A stretch of DNA of 64,000 bases from Phoronis australis (lineage: Eukaryota > Phoronida > Phoronidae). Location of the stretch: contig NMRA01000032.1 of NCBI GenBank assembly GCA_002633005.1, positions 647,692-711,691 of the forward strand. Reading direction: 5' to 3'. Under the pieces are notes generated by a model that made no database searches, had not been told where the DNA came from, and saw nothing but the letters and a program-made list of their open reading frames with translations. Below are positions 10,072 through 19,900 of the stretch, one piece after another (within the stretch, counting starts at the first letter, position 1; each line of letters opens with the position of its first letter). The translations under genes and the position numbers were made by a program.

Positions 10072-12798
10072 CTATTGGTCAAAGCCACTTCCACCACTGA
10101 GACCAATATCATCGGGATCACTGGGCACATAAGAACTGAGAGAGTCAGTATTGAAGGATTCCCTCTCGCGCATCGCCTGCAATTTGGCCCGACGCTCTTG
10201 CATGGCTTCTCGCTTAGCCACTCGCCGGGGAGTGTCGATGGAGTCGACAGAGTCCAGCCGCCTCCGTTCGGTGACAGGCGGACGTTGTCCAGCACTGACC
10301 ACAGGTGATCGCGCGGACAACACTGGATTGACTGGGGGAATTATGGCCTTGGACCCTTGGGAATGCTCCGATTTCACAACATCTGACTGTTCAGATTTCT
10401 TGTTGTTTGACTGACCTGATCCCACATCCGAATGACGAGAGGCACTCGGCGACGTAGATGACTTTCGAGAGTTATCACTGGATTTCTTTGATGCGGATGA
10501 ACTCACAGAATGATACGTGACCTCAGATCGGTCAGATTCATTTCCCGAGCTAGTGCTGTCTGACTCTTCATGTGAGCTTTCGTATTTTCCAACATACTGC
10601 TGTAGGTTGACATCAACACTGTCTGGAATGCTTTCTACATTGCTAGGCAACACATTTGCAGGCTGATTAGCGATTGACAGTCGAGGAGCGGTCTTTGGCT
10701 TTTGCTTTGAAGATGCCGGAACAACGGTGGTTGTTTTACCCAGTTGAGCATTATTATTATAATTTTTGTCAGGCATATCATCATCCCAAATATTGTCATC
10801 TGGAAAGCCAGGAGCATTGACGACCCGTGTTTTTGTCATGTCAACTTCCTGATCAGACAAAGCTGAACTGTATTGTGACAACGTTTCATCCTTGTAAGCA
10901 ACTGAAGGAATATGCACTTCAATGCTTCTAGATTTTTCTGTCTTGGCTGATTTGTACGATGATCTTGTGTAAGACGACCTTGATGATGCCTGCTCAATAA
11001 GCGAAACTGGAGATTTTGGAGCCGTGGGTAAAACCTCAACAGAGTGAGATCGAGGGGTTGGAACTGGCTTCCTGACAACTTTTGTGGCAGCGATTTCCTT
11101 TGCAGAATTGTTTTCAGCAATTTCGTCTAAAGAATTCGCAAGATTGTCAAAATTGACTTCCTGTCCCAAAAGTTCAACTGGAATTTCCTCTTCCTTATTG
11201 TTCCCTCCTTCGATGGTCTTCAATAATTCAGGATTATTTTTAGCCAGTCGCAAGCGTTGTGTGTTTGTTAAACCATATGAAAGTTTGGTTTTCCGTTGAG
11301 AATACACCGGAGTTTGTCTTATCCAACTTCTGTGCGGAGGTACTTGTGACGAGGATTGTTCACAAAGACGCTTCTGGCTTCTTGTCAAATTACTGTGGGC
11401 ATGAACCTCGGTTTTCTTCTTGGGTACAGCCATACGTTTCACAAATGTTTTCAAGTTTTCCTTGTTTGTCTGACCATGATGCTCAGCAGCATCAGGTTTA
11501 TCAACTTTTCTAGCTTTCGGAACTGGGAGTTCCTTTGCAAGCAACCTATGTCCAGGGTCGGCAACGTTAGTCAACAAGTTCAACTCTGCTAGCAAAGCAC
11601 TTAAAATAGGAAGATTTCCATTCCCCATTGTCATTTGTAAAATGTTTTGCAAAGGAGTCGCTTCTGGCTGATTATTATTTCCCGATGACTGCAGAACAGA
11701 CTTTCGAGTTTCTATCTCATTTACTAGTTTGTGAGCAGAATGCATAACTGATTTTTTCATTGCTTCTTTAGAGGGCATTTTCCTCTCTGGTTTGGAAGGC
11801 CAGTCAACTCCTGCTATTTCCGGCTCTTCAATGGTATCAATATCTGAAGATGAGTAATCTCTGTCCAGTGCAATCTCATCTTGCCCTGGACCAGGGTAAA
11901 TTTTTGGAGGCTTTTGATACACAGGCAAGGTATAATCCCACTTTGGCGATGGACACTCGCTGTTATAGAATAAAGCCGGTGGGCAGACGACATTAGTGAC
12001 CAGTAAGTCATCCGCCATTGTTGTATGTTCGTGTCTCAGCTGGTTTCCCTTTTGCACTGCAACAGTTTCCGTCTGAACAGTTTGTGTTTGTTTTTCTAGC
12101 AGATCTGGACCTGACATGACCACAGGTATAATATCCTCGTTGGTTACGATTTGCTTAACGAAATTATCAAGTTTGCGGTCAGTGATTTGTGCTTGAGCTT
12201 TCGTTTTTGCAGGTTGATGTGGCAATGCAATACTACTGTTCGGCACATGCGACAAGAGACCCGGTCCAAGACTGAGCAGACGATGTGCTAAAGTCACATG
12301 ACCCACTTCATTTCCTATGAGACTGTAAAGCTTGTATGTTTCTTTTAAACCGTGCACAGATGGCACTGTAATACCATTTGCCACAATGTCATTGTAGATG
12401 TCCTCTATGGTCTTGGAAAGCGGCACAGTGCAATTAGCAACGAGTTTTGCAACAGTTTCGTATGTGTCAAGTACCATGACATACACTGGAGCAGTCTCCA
12501 GGTGACTTCTCAGCGTATCTGCACTGATTTTATAGAGACATGACTTGCCTTTCTTTACAGCAAACTTCCCGAAACGATTCTTGAGTTCGGGAAACTGAAG
12601 AGGCAACTCGTACAAACTGTCTAAAGCAATTTTCTTCTTCATTCCATCTGCGATTTCTTCCTCCACGTGGTTGATTACAATTGTTGGGAAATCCAGCAGA
12701 CGGAAAGCCACCGCTGGAAAACGACATGACACTTTATTGTGGATAAATATTTCATCGACCACCAACTCCAAAGAAAACAGGGACTCCTTGCTGGTCAT
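10072..12798 (-). CDS. MAP10: Microtubule-associated protein 10 (MAP10-like), single exon
   Basis: The product is a 908-residue protein from an unbroken frame; human MAP10 (KIAA1383) is about 905 residues and also single-exon. The N-terminus (SLFSLELVVDEIFI, then RFPAVAFRLLDFPT) matches the family's C2-like N-terminal domain. Next comes a stretch with ELPLQFPELKNRFGKFAVKKGKSC, broken by long, low-complexity Ser/Thr/Lys-rich regions. The tail is Ser-rich with acidic residues (SSYVPSDPDDIG). MAP10 binds and stabilises microtubules, at the spindle midzone and midbody in vertebrates. I chose the ATG at 12798 over one 22 codons upstream because the upstream residues look like translated intron or UTR and the family starts at MxxxESLFSLELVVD. 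It is head-to-head with FANCM (4.1 kb apart) and convergent with the methyltransferase. Identification rests on N-terminal motif, length and exon structure. Confidence 0.8.
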   Translation of the reverse strand: MTSKESLFSLELVVDEIFIHNKVSCRFPAVAFRLLDFPTIVINHVEEEIADGMKKKIALDSLYELPLQFPELKNRFGKFAVKKGKSCLYKISADTLRSHLETAPVYVMVLDTYETVAKLVANCTVPLSKTIEDIYNDIVANGITVPSVHGLKETYKLYSLIGNEVGHVTLAHRLLSLGPGLLSHVPNSSIALPHQPAKTKAQAQITDRKLDNFVKQIVTNEDIIPVVMSGPDLLEKQTQTVQTETVAVQKGNQLRHEHTTMADDLLVTNVVCPPALFYNSECPSPKWDYTLPVYQKPPKIYPGPGQDEIALDRDYSSSDIDTIEEPEIAGVDWPSKPERKMPSKEAMKKSVMHSAHKLVNEIETRKSVLQSSGNNNQPEATPLQNILQMTMGNGNLPILSALLAELNLLTNVADPGHRLLAKELPVPKARKVDKPDAAEHHGQTNKENLKTFVKRMAVPKKKTEVHAHSNLTRSQKRLCEQSSSQVPPHRSWIRQTPVYSQRKTKLSYGLTNTQRLRLAKNNPELLKTIEGGNNKEEEIPVELLGQEVNFDNLANSLDEIAENNSAKEIAATKVVRKPVPTPRSHSVEVLPTAPKSPVSLIEQASSRSSYTRSSYKSAKTEKSRSIEVHIPSVAYKDETLSQYSSALSDQEVDMTKTRVVNAPGFPDDNIWDDDMPDKNYNNNAQLGKTTTVVPASSKQKPKTAPRLSIANQPANVLPSNVESIPDSVDVNLQQYVGKYESSHEESDSTSSGNESDRSEVTYHSVSSSASKKSSDNSRKSSTSPSASRHSDVGSGQSNNKKSEQSDVVKSEHSQGSKAIIPPVNPVLSARSPVVSAGQRPPVTERRRLDSVDSIDTPRRVAKREAMQERRAKLQAMRERESFNTDSLSSYVPSDPDDIGLSGGSGFDQ

Positions 12799-12844
12799 GG
12801 TTGGTCCAATTCCGTCTGAGAAACTGAAATATAAAGGAAAAGTC

Positions 12845-13459
12845 AGCGTAAAGATTTTCACCATAGGAGTTGTTATCTTTTCGTTTTATCAGAACAGCTC
12901 GGATATCTGCCCAATGAAAACGGTCAAACGCAAAATAAAAACATAGCAACGCAACTGTGGTAGCTCAATCCAAAAAATTCCATTAATTTTTACCATATTA
13001 AGTATGGTTGCCACAAAATTGGGAAGAGAAATCATTACTTTTGTTTCCTATATAAGTTTTGGTCCAATAATTCTCTGCACAGTAGGAGAGTTTACGCGAT
13101 TTTAAAAAGTGGACAAATCCAGCCACAACAACCTAGCAACTAATATAAATCCTTGTTCAACAGTTATAAAATACGACCCTAAAATAATGCGTTTTCCGGC
13201 CATAAAATCAATAACGTTCCTTTAACCAAAAATGACCCTGAAAACAGTTGCCTTCGCCTTCAATTCTTTGTTGTCACCATGTTGTCAAATCAACAAGCCA
13301 AATTTCCCTGAATTCCACTTTGTACAAGACAACTCTTGACCACAAGAATTTGAAACTGGGTGACTTTTGTGCTCTCACAACACAATGGCACAATACTCAA
13401 GAGTTAAATAAATGGTTGCACTTTACGCGAGGTCAAAAATTGTTATGACAGAGGTGAGG
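12845..13459. repeat. MAP10 5'-flank block, copy 1
   Basis: Near-identical to 13704-14323 (both begin AGCGTAAAGATTTTCACC and end near GACAGAGGTGAGG). It overlaps the first part of the long open frame upstream of the chosen MAP10 start. Confidence 0.85.
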
Positions 13460-13460
13460 G

Positions 13461-13703
13461 CAGGGCTCGACATAACGAGCTGCAGGTCGCATTTGCGACC
13501 TGAAATTTGGAAATGCGAGCTGAGATTTTTGTCAGGTCGTATCAAATCGCAAAATGCGACCTGGAATTTCCAACGAATGCGAGCTGAGTTTTTACACTTC
13601 TCAACAGATACCTGGCAAATACAAAGCAGCTCTTGTTAATCCGACCGTTACTTGGTTGTTGCCAATTCCAAGTTCAAAAGAACACTAACCGAGAACAGCC
13701 CTN
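13461..13703. mobile_element. Approximately 240-bp hAT-like MITE insertion present in one copy only
   Basis: It begins CAGGGCTCGACATAACG and ends ...GAACAGCCCTN, so the ends read CAGGGCT / AGCCCT(N). It contains the near-perfect palindrome CAGGTCGCATTTGCGACCTG and a repeated ATGCGAGCTGAG. It is absent from the second copy at 14323. CAGGG ends are usual for hAT-type elements, but the N at the boundary hides any target duplication. Confidence 0.45.
13703..13703. other. Single-N assembly join
   Basis: One N exactly at the start of a second copy of the preceding block, suggesting a contig join rather than an unread base. Confidence 0.8.
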
Positions 13704-14323
13704 AGCGTAAAGATTTTCACCATAGGAGTTGTTATCTTTTCGTTTTATCAGAACAGCTCGGACATCTGCCCAATGAAAACGGTCAAACGCAAAATAAAAA
13801 CATAGCAACGCAACTGAGGTAGCTCAATCCAAAAGATTCCATTGATTTTTACCATATTAAGTATGGTTGCCACAAAATTGGGATGAGAAATCATTACTTT
13901 TGCTTCTTATATAAGTTTTCGTCCAATAATTCTCTGCACAGTAGGAGAGTTTACGCGATATTAAAAAGTGGACAAATCCAGCCACCCCAACCTAGCAACT
14001 AATATAAATCTTCGTTCAACAGTTATAAAATATGACCCTAAAATAATGCGTTTTCCGGCCATAAAATCGATAACGTCCCTTTACCCAAAAATGACCTTGA
14101 AAACAATTGCCTTCGCCTTCAATTCTTTGTCGTCACCATGTTGTCAAATCAACAAGCCAAATGTCCCTGAACTCCATTTCGTACAAGACAACTCTTGCTT
14201 GACCACAAGAATTTGAAATTGGGTGACTTTTGTGCTCTCACAACACAATGGCACAATTCTCAAGAGTTCAATAAATGGTTGCACTTTACGCAAGGTCAAA
14301 AATTGTTATGACAGAGGTGAGGG
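13704..14323. repeat. MAP10 5'-flank block, copy 2
   Basis: Second copy of 12845-13459 with scattered substitutions and no MITE. It is probably the other haplotype. Confidence 0.85.
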
Positions 14324-15433
14324 GCAGACTTCTAGTGGGCTCACCATGAGTACCTGTAGTGTATAAGTTTGTCAATAGATGGCGCTCACCAATTAGCTCA
14401 ATGACTTATACTAGTAAGGAGATAACTATATCTTGTTAATAGTTCACATTGGGGTTATGAAAAGAATGAGATAAGATCTACCCTTCCCCTTTCCCTCAGT
14501 TGACTCACTGACACCCACTGAACCAGAACAGACAGAAATTGAGAAATAGATGAATGTTATTAACAGACATAACAAATGAAACGACATTGCAACAGACATT
14601 TGCTGTGAGTCTGTGTCTGATTTTAGTACTAATAGTCATGTCAGAAGAGAGAGTAACTGAAAGCACATTTTACCTAAGGAAAAACAATTTCACTCAAAGT
14701 CTAGGACGAAACGCAGTCTGATTAACAACAGTGTCTTCGACTCCATAAGGATTTCCCTCGTATTTTAGAACGAGGCTGTGGGATTCCGCAGTATTTGATT
14801 GGCTTTCTTTACGGAAGTACGTCATTCACGCGAAAAAGGCAGACTTTTTGATGTAGATGCTTTCTACTACTCGGGTCGTTTTATGGTTGTCTGAACATGT
14901 CTATGGTCTGAACTAGTCCAGGTAAACAGGCTAATCAAGGTCTCGATTTTGCGACCTACAGCTTGTCAATATAACCTCAGCTTTTGTTTGACGATCTGGT
15001 AAAAATCCCAAGTCGCCAGGAAGTCGCTGGACTCATACTCATAGAGTTGCAACCACGTCAAAAAGTGAAGAAATCAATGAAGAGTGAAATTTTGGCAACA
15101 TGCCACCCCTCTAGCACCTTGGCTTATACAGTGCCACCGTCTCTTCTTCTTAAAGCAGGGACGGTTATGCTCCCATAGCCGGGCCTTCATACGCAGGAAA
15201 CTTTTCACATTTTGCCGCACACCAATTAAACCATGATCAAAGTCACGTTGATATAACCAACCAGTGTAAGTGGCATCTGTACATATAGGGACACCTAGAC
15301 AATGAGCATTGTCTCTTCTGGCACCAGCAGGTGGTATGACATCATATCGCCTGGCGTGCGCAGTGTGAAAATGGCAAGTTACCAATTGGAACTGATACGA
15401 GGGACTGGACGAAGAAAAAGTTTGATAACGGTA

Positions 15434-15697
15434 GTATTTGTTCGAGTTGGAAGGAATTAAATACATCAACGACCTCCTAAGGTGTCCCTCTATGCCCAAA
15501 AGGTATTTATAACAATGTGACTTTGATGTTGTAGTCAGTGCGAGGCATAATTCGCTGAAAAGCTTCCGACATATGAAACGCCTATAGGAGCTACACCGTC
15601 CTACTGGCAGTACCAGTAGGATGATGGTCACTGTCTAAGGGACACCTTCTTAGGAGGCCGTCGATGTCCTTTAATTCCTTCCAACTTGAACAAATAC
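15434..15697. mobile_element. Foldback element: 56-60 bp inverted repeat with nested hairpin
   Basis: Left arm 15434-15489 and right arm 15638-15697 are near-perfect reverse complements, separated by 148 bp. Inside the spacer lies a perfect hairpin, TCCTACTGG / CCAGTAGGA with a 5-base loop (15599-15621). A related GTATTTGTTTGAATTGGAAAG segment occurs at 16661. The minus-strand open frame that crosses it is a by-product of the arms, in my reading. Confidence 0.6.
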
Positions 15698-16889
15698 TTC
15701 TGTGATTAAACTTTTTTCGAGCAGTTCTTCGTTCAGCTGCTCATATCGGCATCTGGCTGTTTTTTAACTGCTCGCGCCACGGGATATAACATCTGAAACA
15801 GAAGTTAAATTGCTCACCATGTATAATTTGTTCATAAAAATTTTGAATTTCTGTTGATGTCAGAGCATTTTTGCTTTAGTTTCAAATTGCAATGAAACGA
15901 TCTGTCGATTGCTAGGCACTTTGTTGATTTTCTCCCATGCTGAAAAAACCCTCTCATTTTGTATGGCAAGACATTGGCGTAGCACATTTCCATTGTGTGG
16001 AAAGTGTGACCTATGACCTTTGATGTAAACAAAACAATGGCCATTTCAAGCAGCAGTCAGTCTGACTTCTTTGAGTTGACCGCATCCGCACATATTATTA
16101 GGGGTGGAAAATTTAAAAACAGTATTGGTATGAAATGGTTTTTATTTCATCTCTGTTTCAAAAATAGTGAATCGTTTTTTCTAGAAATTCTTGCTATATT
16201 CAGGTGAATAATTCTCACATTAGCATCCCCAAGCATAAGATTCGCCAAGATCTGTTTATATTTTTTTATGAGTTTTCGCATTCCATGCCTCTGTAAAATA
16301 TAGTTTTTGGTCTAATAATGTACTTGCATGGACACAGGGCTGTCACCATAGACCACTGGACACAGTATTTCTGATGCCCCTACCAACATGACTGCGTGTA
16401 GTAATAAAACATGTGTTCCATTCCGGTGTATTTATCCGTAGGCCTAGTGGTGTTTCAACAACATTACGATGTTTGAACACTGTAATGCGTGTCTTTCAAA
16501 ACATGAATTCAGCAAAGAATTAACAATCAGCCAGTAGTTCTTTCTGACAGCTTCCTTCATTCATTAAAAAAATCTTTATGTAGCATTTTGGCAACAACAA
16601 TGGCTAACAATTTCGTCATTGAAAGAAGGATCTTATTAGAAAGAAGTTTTGATTGCCGGAGTATTTGTTTGAATTGGAAAGATTTAAGAACACTGGCAGC
16701 TTCCAAAGATATTTCTACACACAAAACATGGTTGGCGGTGGGCCAGAAATGTTGGCAGCTTGTGAGCAAAAGCTGGGGAACTCTTACAAAAACAGTACAA
16801 AAATGAAGCATACAAAACTTTCAAAAGATGCTCGTTTTCGTATTCTATATGTTGTTCTTCAGGGGTGACTGTTCATTTTTTTCTTGCAG

Positions 16890-16971
16890 GTCATGAGTAA
16901 AAAACAGTCCACTCTTTTCCAAAGCTGGACCAACTCTTCCAATAAGGGTTCATCATCCCATCCAGCAACAG
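16890..16971 (+). CDS. FANCM: FANCM exon 1
   Basis: ATG at 16893, preceded by TTTTTTTCTTGCAG. It encodes [19 protein letters not shown]; human FANCM also opens with a Q-x-T-L-F-Q-x-W motif. Donor ACAG|GTATGT, phase 1. Confidence 0.88.
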
Positions 16972-19900
16972 GTATGTAAAACTACCTTTTGCTATAATAC
17001 TGGTAATGTGAGTCTGCGTGGGTACGTTGGGAGTTACTCCTGTATTCATGGCCTTGTTGCAGAATGTATGCTGACTTCGCTTTGGAAGGCTGAAATGCAG
17101 TTTGAAAATTACCCCTTAAGAGTTATGTTATTCTTTGTACATTTGCAGATGCATTGGTCAAGGTTATGTAGGATTCTAGAGAAATATTTAGGTCTGGTTA
17201 ACTTCGGACCATCCAGTCTCAGAAATGGCTGATTGGGTTCATAAGAAATTCTCAAGTACAGTGCTTTGTGCACTGCTCTCCAAAATGCTGTTAGAATGTT
17301 TTTATAATGTTCTGCTTGGCTATCAAAAAGTAGGACTTCCATTGGAAGGGTTAGGCACATTTCTCTCTGCTAGACCACCTGGTCATCCTATGTGAAGTGC
17401 AAAAGTGGAGCCAAGGCTTTTTTGTCGGTAAATCTCTGAACCAGTACCAAATAGAGTTTTGTGCCAGGATCCTTTATATCAAAACTATATGTCAGCCAAA
17501 GGTTTTTGTCTCTTTGTGTTTCAGGAGATATCATTGACCTCAGTGATGAGGATGATGGTGATGATCTACTTTTGGCCATGGCTATGGAGGAAAGTTTGCG
17601 AAGTGTTGAAACCGAGGCCAAGAACTCCCCTTCTTTGGCCGCTGAAGATTCTAATGCTTTACCACCTTCTAAGCCAGCCACAAGTTGTCTGTTCAAAACA
17701 TATAATGCAAATCAGAGAAGTGCAAGTGATGTGAAAAGTAATATGAAGGTACCGCATAGCAGTAATCAAGGTGAACAGTCGTATTGTAATGCACCGATTG
17801 TGACCAATCAAGTCATTTCACCATCCAGTCACGACGATCAGTTCCCAACCAATTTTGACACATTATTGCCGAACAAAGAAACAAATGCGCTGAATCTGAG
17901 CATAGGGCATGATGACGTTATCCCGAGCTCTGCGTGTGTGGACACCACGCAAATTGAAGACTTGCCCGGCTTCGATAAACACGCGGGTAAATTGTGGATA
18001 TATCCGACCAACCTCCCCGTCCGCGACTACCAGTACAACATTGTGCAGCAGGCCATTTTCAAGAACACCCTGGTGACCCTCCCAACTGGCTTGGGTAAGA
18101 CGTTCATCGCTGCCGTCGTTATGTACAACTTCTACTGCTGGTATCCTCAAGGGAAAATTGTGTTTATGGCCCCCACGAAGCCACTAGTCGCACAGCAGAT
18201 TGAGGCCTGCTACAACATAATGGGAATACCACAGAGAGACACTGCTGAGATGACAGGTATGCCAAAATTACAGAAAAAGGACACAAATACCAAGAATTAT
18301 GTGTATTTTAGTAGGCAGTGTTCTTTGTTTGGAAATCCAGCTGCAATGGAATGGTTCATTAGTTAAAATCCATGTACGGCTTTAAATAAGATCATGTTAA
18401 ATGTTCAGATCACAGTATCATTCGGTATGAACAAAAAGTATTAGGACAAAATGGCCCGTTCATTATGACTGGGCAGAAGCCGAATTCATGGTCAGCGTAG
18501 TCTTCCCTCATGACCGAGAATGAAGGGGAATTAAACGGGAAAGTTCGTCAAGTGGTTAATCCATTTTGTACTTAGAATTTTGCTGCCGTAATTATAGTTA
18601 TTACTATTCATCTGTACTCAGGTGGTCATGAGGGGTAAACAGTATTTTGTCTGTCAGATTACTTTTGTCTTGGACTGTTCTTAATAAGCCAAACGCAGTG
18701 CCAGTTTGATGCCAGGGTCACAAGAGAAGAAAGCATTCTTCAACTGGATTACATTGCCTTCATACATTGCAGACATTCTTGATACGCACCAAATCTTTGT
18801 CATTCCTTGCAGGTACCATGGCACCAGACAAGAGAGCAGTTGCTTGGCAACAGAAGCGCGTGTTCTTTCTCACCCCTCAAGTGCTCGTCAACGACTTGAC
18901 TCGAGGCTTGTGTCCAGCAGACTACGTCAAGTGTGTGGTCGTTGACGAGGCTCATAAAGCTCTTGGCAACCACGCTTACTGTCAGGTGACTAGAATGCAT
19001 TCTCCAGAAATCATAATAAAGCAGATAAAGCGGTCTTGACATGTTTTGCGGTTTCTTTGACCTACCCTCACTCCTCCGATGTGGTTAGGATGCTGGATAA
19101 ATTATTTTATTTAAATTATGCTTTTCATCGTCATGGTATACTTAGTATTTTGAAAAACTATTTTCTATAGTCACAAATGAAATGCTTTTGAGTTGTTGAT
19201 ATATTTTATGGGGGGGAAACAATCTTTATTTTAATTTTACCTCTAAGAAAGATATTACTGATGAAGCAATCTCTTAAAAGACAGTCGTGTGGGTAAAACA
19301 TTGAAAAGTACCCACGTTGTAGCCATCCCGCTGGGCATAACTGCACGACCCGTCATCAGTGGTGTAATATTATTGGAGCAAAGTTGCCGAGTTAACGCTT
19401 CATGCATGTAACTTGCTAAGTGGCATCTTGGTGTAGTTAGCTTTATTGTGTTACGTCACTGGTGAAGGGTGGTCCTGTGAATTTTACGCAGTAGAAACTC
19501 ACCATTTAAGGAAGCAATATGGCAGACGGGTAGAATGTATTTTCTCATTTTTTACATTACGCAGTATCAGTGACACTATTTTGCTATGCCTTGTAAGAGC
19601 CCCTTGAAAATGGAAATGACAATTAAAATTTGTCATTTTTTGATCCTAACTTGTTAAGATTTTGTCATTAGATATTGCACTAACGCAACTTTTTTACTTC
19701 AGTAGACATTCTTTGTGACTGGTCACTTGCGAATATTGCTAGGTTTCACAAGTTTGTGAAGTATGCAGTGCATGCTTTTGAACAATGTATCTCTGCTGAA
19801 CCCCTGATTTTGTAGCTTCTCGCTTTAAATGCCAGGGCAGTAAACCAAATATTAAATGAAATTTCTTGTAGGTCATAAGCGAGCTGGTCAAGTATTCTCG

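Larger units (their letters stand above)
12799..16889. other. Intergenic region between divergent MAP10 and FANCM
   Basis: It holds both gene 5' flanks, a duplicated block joined by an N (12845-14323), a foldback element (15434-15697), and several open frames without recognisable family features. No RNA gene is visible. Confidence 0.6.

Noticed and set aside
15074-15631. 185-codon minus-strand open frame upstream of FANCM
   Set aside because: It crosses the foldback arms, has no recognisable domain and an odd composition. Likely a by-product of the repeat, though a translated search could change this.
16588-16806. 72-codon frame with ATG just before FANCM
   Set aside because: No family features, no clear splice link to FANCM exon 1, and its middle resembles the foldback repeat.
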